Assembly (NCBI GenBank): GCA_938049335.1 | Contig: CALIYX010000009.1 | Span: forward strand, 1-64,000 | Direction: 5' to 3' | DNA length: 64,000 nucleotides | Origin: an uncultured Clostridia bacterium | Lineage (GTDB): Bacteria; Bacillota; Clostridia; Peptostreptococcales; Anaerovoracaceae | Shown here: one piece after another, positions 16,693-25,702 of the stretch | Numbering within the stretch: the stretch's first letter is position 1 | Layout: each line of letters starts with the position of its first letter | The notes under the pieces: model-generated | The model's database searches: none | Told to the model about the DNA's origin: nothing | What the model saw: the letters and a program-made list of their open reading frames with translations, nothing else | Made by a program: the position numbers and the translations under genes

Positions 16693-18774
16693 CTATTTTT
16701 TCTCAAGCAAGTCTGTCATGTTGCGAAGGCTTATCGCAAGTGTTGACGAGTTGTGAAGCAGGGCTGTTGTAGTCGGTGTAAACATACCAAACATTCCCAT
16801 TCCGATTAGGAAGGAATTGAAGCCCAAAATCTGACGATAGCTTAGCTTGATTCTCTTCATAAGCTTCATGCTTATCTCTCTGAGTTTTACTAGCTCGTCG
16901 AGCTCGTCGCTTCCAATCATGATGTCAGCAACCTCTCTTGCGATTGCTGCACCGCTGTTGATTGCGATACCTGCATCCGCCTCTGAAAGCGCTGGTGAGT
17001 CGTTAACTCCGTCTCCTACCATGATTACCTTGTGGCCTTTGCTTCGTTCTTCTTTGATGAAATTAGCCTTGTCTTCTGGAAGTACTTCTGAATAGTAGCT
17101 GTCCACTCCGACCTTTGCCGCGATAACTCTTGCTGTTCTCTCGTTGTCACCAGTCATCATAACTGCATTCTTAATTCCGAGAGCCTTAAGCTGCTTGATT
17201 GCCTTTGCTACGCCAGGCTTGATAGGATCGTCTATCAAAATTACCGCTACGAGCTTCTTATCTATAGCTAGGTATAGATGTGAGTACTCGTTTGGCAGAT
17301 CTTCAAAGGCCTGTTTCTTATCTTCGTCTATTGTGCAGCCCTCATCCTCAAATATGAAGTGGTGGCTTCCGATGCAAACCTTCTGTCCATCAAGCGTAGT
17401 TGCAATTCCGTGAGCTACGATGTACTCTACCTTGCTGTGCTTTTCCTCGTGGTCAAGTCCCTTTACCATAGCTTCCTTAACGACAGCGTTTGCTATCGAG
17501 TGAGGATAATGCTCCTCTAGACAAGCTGCGATTCTGAGGCACTCATCCTCATTGATATCGCTGAAAGGCACAACCTTGTGAACTTTTGGAACTGCTTCTG
17601 TTAGAGTTCCTGTCTTATCAAATACTATCGTGTCTGCCTCAGCTACTGCCTCTAGGAACTTTCCGCCCTTGACAGTCATGCGGTACTCGCCCGCCTCTCT
17701 CATCGCTGAAAGAACTGCGATAGGAATTGAAAGCTTAAGTGCACAGCAGAAGTCTACCATCAGTATCGATGTCGCCCTTGTTATATCTCTTGTAATGAGA
17801 TACTGAAGTGCTGTCGCACCGAATGTGTATGGAACAAGTCTATCTGCAAGCTTTGATGCCTTATCCTCTGTCGAGGACTTTAGCTTCTCAGAATCCTCAA
17901 TCATGGTGATGATTCTGTCGTACTTGCTGTTTCCAAGTGAGCCCTCTGCCTCGATGACAATCTCGCCCTCTTCGACTACAGTTCCTGCATATACAAGGCT
18001 TCCCTCATACTTACGCACTGGCATTGACTCTCCAGTCATAGAAGCCTGGCTTACGTGAGCCTCACCGCTGATGACCTTACCGTCTACTGCTATGACATTT
18101 CCGGTTCTTACAATTACTATATCACCGGCATTAATTGTATTTGCATCTACGAGAATCTCTGTTCCATCCTCAGCCCTTGTCCATACCTTCTCAACATTGA
18201 GGGCCATGGCCTTAGCTAGATCGCTGATTGACTTGCGATGTGTCCAGTCTTCCATTATCTCACCAACTCCAAGCATGAACATTATGCTTCCTGCGGTTGA
18301 GAAATCTCCTCTGAGCATTGAGACTGTTATGCTTGTCGCGTCAAGCACAGATACCTCAAGTTTACCATGTATCAGTGACTTTAATCCCTTTACTATAAAC
18401 GGAATTGATTTGATAACTATTATTCCAGCTGCTAATGGCATCGGTATAAATAGCTTGGAAAAAACACGTCTGCCTACGTGTAGGCAGAGCTTGTTTTCGA
18501 ATTCGTATTGTAGCTGTCTATCAGCTATTGTCGTGAGAAGCTCCTGGTTGGATTCATAATCAAAATTAGATAATGCATCTATGATGTCATCTCTAACGTC
18601 TCCTGAAAACTCTATGATCGCAACCTTAGTTCTCTCGTGAACCTTTACGCTCTTTACACCGGAAAGCCTGCTGAGATAGTTATCTAGGATATCCGCTTCT
18701 TCAAAGGTCATGCGGTACTGCACTAGCTGCACACGCATCCTGCCCTTGCTCTCGTGTAATATTCTACACCTCAT
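16693..18774 (-). CDS. Heavy-metal P1B-type ATPase
   Basis: A 693-residue pump. Residues 1-80 form an HMA-like or degenerate HMA domain without CxxC. The core has TGES, the phosphorylation motif VFDKTGTLT, MTGDNERT and GDGVNDSPAL. The membrane metal site reads DFCCALKLS in place of the CPC of copper pumps, and HNSSTL lies in the last helices, as in CtpC-like P1B ATPases reported to move Mn or related metals. It probably exports a divalent metal from the cytoplasm. AGGAGG precedes the ATG. It is co-transcribed with a DUF6110-like gene 33 bases upstream, behind a promoter carrying a palindrome. The exact metal is uncertain. Confidence 0.85.
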   Translation of the reverse strand: MRCRILHESKGRMRVQLVQYRMTFEEADILDNYLSRLSGVKSVKVHERTKVAIIEFSGDVRDDIIDALSNFDYESNQELLTTIADRQLQYEFENKLCLHVGRRVFSKLFIPMPLAAGIIVIKSIPFIVKGLKSLIHGKLEVSVLDATSITVSMLRGDFSTAGSIMFMLGVGEIMEDWTHRKSISDLAKAMALNVEKVWTRAEDGTEILVDANTINAGDIVIVRTGNVIAVDGKVISGEAHVSQASMTGESMPVRKYEGSLVYAGTVVEEGEIVIEAEGSLGNSKYDRIITMIEDSEKLKSSTEDKASKLADRLVPYTFGATALQYLITRDITRATSILMVDFCCALKLSIPIAVLSAMREAGEYRMTVKGGKFLEAVAEADTIVFDKTGTLTEAVPKVHKVVPFSDINEDECLRIAACLEEHYPHSIANAVVKEAMVKGLDHEEKHSKVEYIVAHGIATTLDGQKVCIGSHHFIFEDEGCTIDEDKKQAFEDLPNEYSHLYLAIDKKLVAVILIDDPIKPGVAKAIKQLKALGIKNAVMMTGDNERTARVIAAKVGVDSYYSEVLPEDKANFIKEERSKGHKVIMVGDGVNDSPALSEADAGIAINSGAAIAREVADIMIGSDELDELVKLREISMKLMKRIKLSYRQILGFNSFLIGMGMFGMFTPTTTALLHNSSTLAISLRNMTDLLEKK

Positions 18775-18807
18775 CCAAATGCCTCCTATATGAAAACTGA
18801 AGCACTA

Positions 18808-19110
18808 TTATGCTTCAGCTCCCTCTGCCTTCTCTTCTGCAGCTCTGAGAACTTCCTTAGCGTCCTCAATCATCTTAGCTTCTGCTTCCTGGCAACGCTT
18901 CTCGTTGATTTCGTCAGCATCTGCACTGATGTCCTGGCAGTTTTCTCTGATGTTTGTTACTGTCTTCATTACCTCATCTACTCCGCGCTTTACAGCTGCT
19001 GTAGCGTGTGTGTATACCTTCTTAGCGTCTGCAGAAGCAAGTACCTTAAGTCCTGCTGTACCTACCAAAACTCCGCAGCCCAATGTTCTTAGTGTCTTCA
19101 ATACGTTCAT
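18808..19110 (-). CDS. DUF6110-like small protein, partner of the metal ATPase
   Basis: A 100-residue protein. An N-terminal hydrophobic segment (LGCGVLVGTAGLKVLAS) is followed by a helical, charged, Ala/Glu-rich region likely to form a coiled coil. It resembles the DUF6110 proteins commonly encoded beside P1B ATPases of this type. The family role is undefined; an accessory or membrane-scaffold role for the pump is inferred from the neighbourhood only. AAGGAG precedes the start. Confidence 0.7.
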   Translation of the reverse strand: MNVLKTLRTLGCGVLVGTAGLKVLASADAKKVYTHATAAVKRGVDEVMKTVTNIRENCQDISADADEINEKRCQEAEAKMIEDAKEVLRAAEEKAEGAEA

Positions 19111-19196
19111 TTTTCTAATCTCCTTTTCTTAAAACTTATAAATTAGGAATATAAATTTTATAAAATACATCCCACTCAAAACTATCATTTAAAGCC

Positions 19197-19226
19197 ATTT
19201 TAATAGTCAATGACTATGTTAGTCAA
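19197..19226 (-). promoter_or_regulatory. Promoter of the DUF6110/P1B ATPase operon with palindromic operator
   Basis: On the minus strand TTGACT (19221-19226) and TAAAAT (19197-19202) are 18 bases apart. The palindrome TGACTATGTTAGTCA (19211-19225) covers the -35 and the spacer, and an extra TAGTCA half-site lies at 19204-19209. A metal-responsive repressor such as a DtxR/MntR-type protein is a reasonable guess. Confidence 0.6.
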
Positions 19227-19287
19227 GTATAAAATTTGTTATACTTATGCAACATTGATTAGTCCCATAAATCTTCGGTTTCAATAG

Positions 19288-19324
19288 AAGAACCTGCGAT
19301 TCATTTGCACAAAAAGCAGGTCCT
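19288..19324 (-). terminator. Hairpin after ferritin gene
   Basis: AACCTGC pairs with GCAGGT, extended by AAG/CTT, 20 bases after the ferritin stop. The T-run on the minus strand is weak. Confidence 0.5.
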
Positions 19325-19344
19325 TTATATATGAGTGATTTAGA

Positions 19345-19857
19345 TTACTCTGCTACAGTAGGCGCTGTATACTGTCTGCCTAGAAGCTCCTGATTGAGGG
19401 CATATAGTCCCTTAGGATCTCTTCCGAAAAGCTCAAATTTCTTTATTAGATCATCAGCATTCTTCTCTTCCTCTAGCTGCTCCTTAACGAACCAGTCAAA
19501 GAACTGCATTGTTCTGTAGTCATCAACATCGTGTGATGCCTTGTAAATCTTGTTAATAAGATCTGTGACGAATCTCTCGTGCTGAAGTGCTAGACGAAGC
19601 GGTGCATCCATGCCATCGTATTTCTGAGTTGGATTTTCGATTGCATCAAAGATCATTCTCTCGCCATTGTCTATAATATAAGTTCTGATTAGCATAGCAT
19701 GGTCACGCTCTTCCTTTGCCTGAACTTCATACCAATTAGCAAATCCATCTAGACCCTGCTCATGGTAGTAGTTAGCAAAATCTAAATAAAGATATGCTGA
19801 GTAAAATTCTGCGTTAACCTGCTTGTTTAGTAAATCTGTTATCTTCTTATCTAACAT
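19345..19857 (-). CDS. ftnA: Ferritin (non-haem iron storage)
   Basis: A 170-residue ferritin. Ferroxidase-centre residues are visible in NAEFYSAYLYL, KEERDHAMLI and the later EEEKNADDL. It oxidises Fe(II) and stores iron in a 24-subunit shell. The start at 19857 follows GGAGGA; five upstream in-frame codons beginning with TTG are the ribosome site itself. It is monocistronic among metal-homeostasis genes. Confidence 0.93.
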   Translation of the reverse strand: MLDKKITDLLNKQVNAEFYSAYLYLDFANYYHEQGLDGFANWYEVQAKEERDHAMLIRTYIIDNGERMIFDAIENPTQKYDGMDAPLRLALQHERFVTDLINKIYKASHDVDDYRTMQFFDWFVKEQLEEEKNADDLIKKFELFGRDPKGLYALNQELLGRQYTAPTVAE

Positions 19858-19965
19858 TTCATCTTCCTCCAAAATTTCAAAACACTTACAGAGTATTTAT
19901 ATCCGATTTAATTGTATACTAACATATTATATCGAAAATTTTATGTTTTTATTTTAGAGCAACAA

Positions 19966-19993
19966 CCCTGCAAGCTTTTGATGCTTTACAGGG
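19966..19993 (-). terminator. Hairpin after the ABC permease gene
   Basis: CCCTG..AAGC pairs with GCTT..CAGGG over 28 bases, beginning 23 bases after the permease stop on the minus strand. The T-run is interrupted, so efficiency is uncertain. Confidence 0.55.
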
Positions 19994-20016
19994 CTGATTC
20001 GTCTTCAATATTTTTT

Positions 20017-22032
20017 CTATATCTTTCTTCTTACTATCCTGTAGTATTCTCTTGCTGTGAATGCGAAGATTACTGCGTAGAGAATTGCAAATGCTAGCAC
20101 GCATATAACTGTACATTCAATTAGAAGTCCAATGTTGAATATGCTAAATATTTCTAGGATAAGTCTTATCATGTTGAAGGCTCCTGCCACATGCAAAATT
20201 GCAACTATGAGTGGTGCAAAGAAGACAAAAGTTATTTGCTTTCTTATTGTCTGTCTTACATCTTTTTCCGACATTCCCACCTTCTGCATCATGTCAAACT
20301 TGTCCTTATCATAGTACCCTTCTGAAATTTGCTTATAGTAGATTATCAAAGCGGCTGCAAAGGCAAATACAACTCCTAGAAATGCTCCAAGGAATAGGAA
20401 GCTATTAGTTAGGCCACCGAGCATTTTATCTGCCTCATATCTTGTTACATTATATACATTGGTTATTCCTAGGCTTTCTCCCCTATCACTCCAGTATTCT
20501 GTAACACATTTAGATAAAGCAGCATACTTTTGTTCACCTACCTCATCACGATTCTCAATATTTGCAGTCATGAATAGCATATTTCCCATGGAGCTAGAGT
20601 ATTTATTTGCTTCACCTGCAATAGCATCTGCGATTTCATCATCATGCACAATTAGCACATACTGAGCATATACAGCTGAGACAGTTGATGCTGGAACCTT
20701 AAGATTCATCTGCTTTACATCAAGATTAATTCCAGAGATATCAAGCTTTCCATTTAGCTTTGTTCCTATTGATATGGCTTCGTTCTTTGATACACTTATT
20801 TTCTTACCGCTAAATTTCTCGTATTGTTCTGCTGTCATTACGGTTAGAAATTGCTTATTAGCCACTTGGATAAAGTTAATTCTTTGACTGACTTCATCAA
20901 ATTCCACCTTATAGCTTTGGAGTACATATGCATTTGTATCTACTAGCTTGATATCCTGCTTCTCAACCATATCTTCGAATAATTTTAGCTCATCATCTAT
21001 ACGTGCGTTAGATGTCTTACCGTTTTCCTTAAGCTGCTCACCATCTAGTGACACGCTGACGATGACATCTGAAGGCGTTATCTTTTTGATAACATCATTA
21101 ATTCCAACTCTAAGCGATACAGTAACAGATACCATAACTATAACCATAGTTGAAAGGATACAGATGTTTGCCATACCTACTGCATTTTGCTTCATTCTGA
21201 ACAAAATACCTGAAATGCTTGTAAAGTTTGCCTTCTTGTAATAAAACCTTTTGTTCTTCTTAAGTACCTTTAGCACAGCTACGCTAACTGTCGTAAAGAG
21301 TAGATATGTTCCGATGATTACTAGAATTACCGCTACAAAGAACAGGATTATTGCTGCTAGAGGATCCTTTATACGGATTGCAATCATATATCCTGCAACT
21401 AGGCATGCAGCTCCAATTATACTTAGAACAATCTTCGCCTTTGGTTCACGCTCAGGTGCCGATGCTCCTTTTAGCATTTCTATAGGCTTTGATATTCTTA
21501 TAGATAATATATTCTTTATCAAAACGAGTGCGAAAACTATAGCAAAGAATATTGCTGTATGCGTAACCGCATACATATTTACTTCAAAAGCAATTATATG
21601 TCCAGCACCTATCATCTTTGTTATTACCATTAGAGCTAGCTTGCTGAACAAGATGCCAACGCCTAGACCTATTATTATGGATATAGTAGAGCTTATCATA
21701 CTCTCTGCTACAAGAACTCTTCCTAGATGTCGCTTTTCCATGCCCAGGATATTGTATAGTCCAAACTCCTTACTTCTCTGCTTCATCAAAAAGCTATTGA
21801 TGTAAAAAGAAAATATTATTGCAAAGCCTGATACAATTACATTTCCCAAAAACATGCTCTGTGTAACGTAGTCTGCCCCTCTAAAATTTGCAATGTCCTT
21901 GTTATTGCTTAGAAAACTCATTATGTATATAACGGCAATCATGAGTATAGATGCTATAATATACGGCATGTAAAGCTTTCTATTCTTTTTCAAATTCGAT
22001 ACGGCGAGTTTTAGTGTGAAGCTTCTAGGCAT
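20017..22032 (-). CDS. Bce-type ABC transporter permease (FtsX family)
   Basis: A 671-residue membrane protein with the BceB layout: about ten transmembrane segments and a large extracellular domain (about residues 300-510) between TM7 and TM8. FtsX-like regions flank it. Such permeases recognise peptide antibiotics and signal to a cognate BceS-like kinase. It overlaps the ATPase gene by 8 bases and follows a kinase and regulator of matching type, so it is a complete detoxification module. Substrate unknown. Confidence 0.88.
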   Translation of the reverse strand: MPRSFTLKLAVSNLKKNRKLYMPYIIASILMIAVIYIMSFLSNNKDIANFRGADYVTQSMFLGNVIVSGFAIIFSFYINSFLMKQRSKEFGLYNILGMEKRHLGRVLVAESMISSTISIIIGLGVGILFSKLALMVITKMIGAGHIIAFEVNMYAVTHTAIFFAIVFALVLIKNILSIRISKPIEMLKGASAPEREPKAKIVLSIIGAACLVAGYMIAIRIKDPLAAIILFFVAVILVIIGTYLLFTTVSVAVLKVLKKNKRFYYKKANFTSISGILFRMKQNAVGMANICILSTMVIVMVSVTVSLRVGINDVIKKITPSDVIVSVSLDGEQLKENGKTSNARIDDELKLFEDMVEKQDIKLVDTNAYVLQSYKVEFDEVSQRINFIQVANKQFLTVMTAEQYEKFSGKKISVSKNEAISIGTKLNGKLDISGINLDVKQMNLKVPASTVSAVYAQYVLIVHDDEIADAIAGEANKYSSSMGNMLFMTANIENRDEVGEQKYAALSKCVTEYWSDRGESLGITNVYNVTRYEADKMLGGLTNSFLFLGAFLGVVFAFAAALIIYYKQISEGYYDKDKFDMMQKVGMSEKDVRQTIRKQITFVFFAPLIVAILHVAGAFNMIRLILEIFSIFNIGLLIECTVICVLAFAILYAVIFAFTAREYYRIVRRKI

Positions 22033-22792
22033 TTCTCTTACCTCCCACAGATAGGGCTGTCAATGTGTCTGAAATGCTCGCAAACATCTCATCATTCGTC
22101 ATATCTCCTCTATATATCTGATGGAAGAGTTCTCCGTCCTTTATGAACAAAACGCGTCCTGCTGTGCTCGCCGCTTTCACGCTGTGCGTTACCATTATAA
22201 TGGTCTGTCCACCTTGGTTTATTGAGCTGAATAAGTTTAATAGATCGTCTGCTGAGTTTGAGTCTAGGGCTCCAGTTGGTTCATCTGCAAGTATCAGCCT
22301 TGGGTTTGTGATTAAGGCCCTTGCAACTGCTGCTCTCTGCTTTTGACCACCCGATACCTCGTAAGGAAATTTATCAAGTATATGCGTGATTCCTAGATAC
22401 TCAGCTATTAGCTTTAGCTCTGCCTCCATTTGGCTTGGCTTTGCTCCTGCAAGCACCCTTGGCAGATAGATATTATCTCTCAAGGTGAATGTATCTAAAA
22501 GGTTAAAGTCCTGAAATACAAAGCCTAGATTGTCACGTCTAAACGCCGAAATCTCTCCGTCTCTTATGGCTGAAAGATTCATTCCATCTAAAATAACTTC
22601 TCCAGAGCTAGCCCTATCTAAAGCTGCAAGTATATTTAGGAGCGTTGTTTTTCCTGAGCCAGACTCGCCCATGACAGCGACATATTCTCCTCTTTCCACA
22701 CTGAAGTTAACATCGCGTAGTGCAACTACTCCGTTTGTTCCAAGCTTTGATGTATAAACTTTTTTAAGATTTTTTACTTCTACTAATGACAT
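22025..22792 (-). CDS. Bce-type ABC transporter ATPase
   Basis: A 255-residue ATPase with Walker A GESGSGKTT, signature VSGGQKQR, Walker B LILADEPTGALD and switch VTHSVKAA. I start at the ATG at 22792 because GGGAG lies 9 bases upstream; earlier in-frame starts overlap that site. It powers the BceB-like permease encoded 8 bases overlapping downstream. Confidence 0.9.
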   Translation of the reverse strand: MSLVEVKNLKKVYTSKLGTNGVVALRDVNFSVERGEYVAVMGESGSGKTTLLNILAALDRASSGEVILDGMNLSAIRDGEISAFRRDNLGFVFQDFNLLDTFTLRDNIYLPRVLAGAKPSQMEAELKLIAEYLGITHILDKFPYEVSGGQKQRAAVARALITNPRLILADEPTGALDSNSADDLLNLFSSINQGGQTIIMVTHSVKAASTAGRVLFIKDGELFHQIYRGDMTNDEMFASISDTLTALSVGGKRNA

Positions 22793-22866
22793 ATTGTTCA
22801 TCTCCCTTCTTGGAACTATTCTATCTAAAAATAAAAGGTAATGCATATACACTACCTTTCAAAATC

Positions 22867-23862
22867 CTATTCGTATCTTACATTGCTGTAAGGTATATGT
22901 ATATTAATTTTCGTACCTTCACCTAGCTTTGATTCAGCCGAAAGTCTATACCCTAGCTTATCAGCGATTTTACGACAAAGGTATAGGCCAATACCCGATG
23001 ACTTACTGCTAGTTCTTCCGTTATATCCAGTGAAACCATCCTCAAATATTCTGCTAATATCACTGGCTCTTATTCCTATACCACTATCTGCTATGGATAT
23101 TATTTTTTCTGAAGTCGTGCTCTTAAGACTTACTACAACTCCGCCCTCATTTGTGTACTTTAGGGCATTTGAAAGTACTTGGTCGATTATGAAGCCAAGC
23201 CACATCTTATCAGTTACTATATTTTCATCTAGATTATTAAGCTCTATTGAGAGCTTCTTTTTGATAAAGACGATAGACTGAGACTTTACGACTTCCTTGA
23301 CAAGTTCTTGTACATTATAGTTTTGAAAAACAAAATCTGTGTTATCGCTAGCTAGCTTTATGAACTTAAGGAGCATGTCTAAATATCCATCTATCCTTGC
23401 TAGCTGCATCCACATTTCATTTTTTTCTTCAATACTGCTGTTTTGGACTATTAGATATAGAGCTGACAGAGGCGTTTTTATCTGATGAACCCACGTTTTG
23501 TAGTAGTCATTAAGTCCGCTTTCTAGGCTTTCCCTTTCCTTTATCGCTTCAATCAGCATATCATGGACCTCTACATACAATCTTTGATATTCCTCATCTA
23601 TCAAATCTCGTGGTGGCAAATCAGTCCTAGCTGTGTACATTAAGTTATTCTCACAATCCTTGAGAATATTTATGTATCTCAAAAATCTAAAGTAATCTAT
23701 ACTGCCTATTATCAAAGCAAAGAATAACTGTAATAGTCCTGCGTAAAGGCTTACATTCCAAGGAATTCCTGCAAGCATGGTAATAAATGCGAAAATCAAA
23801 AGCATGAATACGAAAAAGATGATTACCCTTATTCGACTCTTAATATATTTAGAGAAAATCAT
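22867..23862 (-). CDS. Intramembrane-sensing histidine kinase, BceS type
   Basis: A 331-residue kinase with two transmembrane helices in the first 60 residues and almost no extracellular loop between them, typical of BceS-like sensors that read the state of their ABC permease. The phosphoacceptor is in TWVHQIKTPLSAL. Nucleotide-binding motifs are GIGIRASDISRIFEDGF and SSGIGLYLCRKIA. It overlaps the regulator gene by 4 bases (ATGA). Confidence 0.9.
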   Translation of the reverse strand: MIFSKYIKSRIRVIIFFVFMLLIFAFITMLAGIPWNVSLYAGLLQLFFALIIGSIDYFRFLRYINILKDCENNLMYTARTDLPPRDLIDEEYQRLYVEVHDMLIEAIKERESLESGLNDYYKTWVHQIKTPLSALYLIVQNSSIEEKNEMWMQLARIDGYLDMLLKFIKLASDNTDFVFQNYNVQELVKEVVKSQSIVFIKKKLSIELNNLDENIVTDKMWLGFIIDQVLSNALKYTNEGGVVVSLKSTTSEKIISIADSGIGIRASDISRIFEDGFTGYNGRTSSKSSGIGLYLCRKIADKLGYRLSAESKLGEGTKINIHIPYSNVRYE

Positions 23863-24536
23863 TCCACAATATACCCTAGTCCCTTCTTTGTCTTTATCAG
23901 GTCACTTATTCCATGTTCTGCAAGTTTCTTCCTCAGTCTTGTCATATTTACTGTCAGGGTGTTCTCATCTACGAAGCTGTCTGTATTCCAAAGCCCCATC
24001 ATCAGATTTTCTCTGCTGGTCATCTTCCCCTTGTTCTTGAGCAGAATTTCCAAAATTTTGTACTCGTTTTTTGTGAGTTCAATATTTTCTCCATCAAAGT
24101 AAAGGCTTGCGTTTTTCATATTTAAAATTATACCATCATGCTCTATAACGTCCGCCGTTTCTCCCTCGCTGAAATCATATGCACGTCTCAGTAAAGCCTG
24201 TATCTTTGCAGTTAGCACATTAAGATCAAAAGGCTTGCATATGAAGTCATCAGCTCCCATATTCATCGCCATTACAATGTTTAAATTATCGCCGGCTCCT
24301 GATATGAATACTATCGGAAGCTTTGATATCTGTCTTATGTGACGACACCAATAAAAGCCATCAAAAAAAGGCAGAGAAATATCTAGGAGCACAAGGTCTG
24401 CTTCTGACTTTGCGAAATCACTCATGATATCGTGAAAGTCCTTAGCAATTATTACCTCGTAATTCCAGCTCCTAAGATGTTTCTCTACTTGATTAGCAAT
24501 TACATTATCGTCTTCAACTAAAAATATTTTGTACAT
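23859..24536 (-). CDS. OmpR/BceR-family response regulator
   Basis: A 225-residue regulator. The receiver has DD near residues 8-9, the phosphoacceptor aspartate in LVLLDISLPF and the lysine in FICKPFD. A C-terminal winged-helix DNA-binding domain follows. It pairs with the adjacent kinase and probably controls the ABC genes downstream. It begins 9 bases after the CDF transporter stop, so that gene may share the transcript. Confidence 0.92.
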   Translation of the reverse strand: MYKIFLVEDDNVIANQVEKHLRSWNYEVIIAKDFHDIMSDFAKSEADLVLLDISLPFFDGFYWCRHIRQISKLPIVFISGAGDNLNIVMAMNMGADDFICKPFDLNVLTAKIQALLRRAYDFSEGETADVIEHDGIILNMKNASLYFDGENIELTKNEYKILEILLKNKGKMTSRENLMMGLWNTDSFVDENTLTVNMTRLRKKLAEHGISDLIKTKKGLGYIVE

Positions 24537-24545
24537 AAGCTTCCC

Positions 24546-25649
24546 TTAGTCGCTCACATCAAGGTCGAGCGTTATTCCTATGGCAAAGTCTGGGAAGGCC
24601 TCTTGGACATCCGATAATATGTGCATATACTCTTCGTTTCTGTTTGGTGAATCAAAGTCGAGGATTATATCAAAATTCATAATCTTTTCCTCGTAGTTGA
24701 CATAAAAGCCGTGCATCTGAAGCACATATTTGTGAGACATTACAAGATGTCTTACCTTCTCAAAGTCCTGCTTAGCTCTATCGTCCTTGCTGTTTCTCGC
24801 ATAGACGCTTATTCCTGCAAGGATTATATTGTTCTTATCATAGGCTGCCTTCATAAGATGACGCTCCAATTCATCAAGCTGCCCAGCAGTATATGTATCA
24901 AGCACCTCTATGTGAAGAGAGCCTATCAAAGTGTCCGGCCCGTAGTTGTGAAGTATAACATCGTAGACTCCGTAGACATCATCAAACTCCATAATAGTTT
25001 GCTTGAGTTCATCTATTACGTCCTTGTCTATTCTCTCTCCTATGATTTCTGAAAGCGTTTCACTTATCATTTCATAGCCAGCTTTAATAATCACTAGAGA
25101 TATCAAGGCTGCAAGATATGACTCAAGGCTTACACCCCAGAAAATATAAATCAAGGCTGCTACGACTGTCGACGCTGAGATTACAGCATCTAGCCTTGCA
25201 TCTTCACCTGAAGCCACAAGTGAATCTGAATTTAGTTTCTTGCCTTTGCTCTTTACATAGCTTCCGAGGACGAGCTTGACTACGACTGCTACAGCAACAA
25301 TTATCAGCGCTATATTAGTGTACTCAGGCTCGCTCGGATTTAATATCTTCTTTACCGACTCTACAAGAGATGTGATTCCTGCATAAAGGACGATTATGGC
25401 GATAAGCCCTGCACTTAGGTACTCTACTCTGCCATGTCCTAGCGGATGCTTTTTGTCTGGTTTACGACTTGCTATTCTCGTTCCGATAATAGTGATTATC
25501 GAGGATAGAACGTCGCTCAGATTGTTAACCGCATCAAGAGTAATAGCTATAGAATTGGTCAAGCTTCCTATTGCCGCCTTAAAAGCAGCGAGGAATAGAT
25601 TGGCTATTATTCCTATTATACTGACCTTAATTATCTCTTTTTCTCTCAT
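24546..25649 (-). CDS. Cation diffusion facilitator transporter
   Basis: A 367-residue CDF antiporter with six hydrophobic segments. Visible motifs are LDAVNNLSD in TM2, HPLGHGRVEYLSAG after it, and DARLDAVISAS in TM5. An N-x-x-x-D pattern in TM2 with D-x-x-x-D in TM5 is closer to Mn/Fe-type members than to the His-bearing zinc exporters. The C-terminal cytoplasmic domain is longer than usual. It exports a divalent metal. GGAG precedes the ATG. Metal identity is inference. Confidence 0.85.
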   Translation of the reverse strand: MREKEIIKVSIIGIIANLFLAAFKAAIGSLTNSIAITLDAVNNLSDVLSSIITIIGTRIASRKPDKKHPLGHGRVEYLSAGLIAIIVLYAGITSLVESVKKILNPSEPEYTNIALIIVAVAVVVKLVLGSYVKSKGKKLNSDSLVASGEDARLDAVISASTVVAALIYIFWGVSLESYLAALISLVIIKAGYEMISETLSEIIGERIDKDVIDELKQTIMEFDDVYGVYDVILHNYGPDTLIGSLHIEVLDTYTAGQLDELERHLMKAAYDKNNIILAGISVYARNSKDDRAKQDFEKVRHLVMSHKYVLQMHGFYVNYEEKIMNFDIILDFDSPNRNEEYMHILSDVQEAFPDFAIGITLDLDVSD

Positions 25650-25702
25650 AGAGGTCTCCTAGTTCTATGTGCCAAAAGTTATCTGAAATTATAATAAAGG
25701 TA

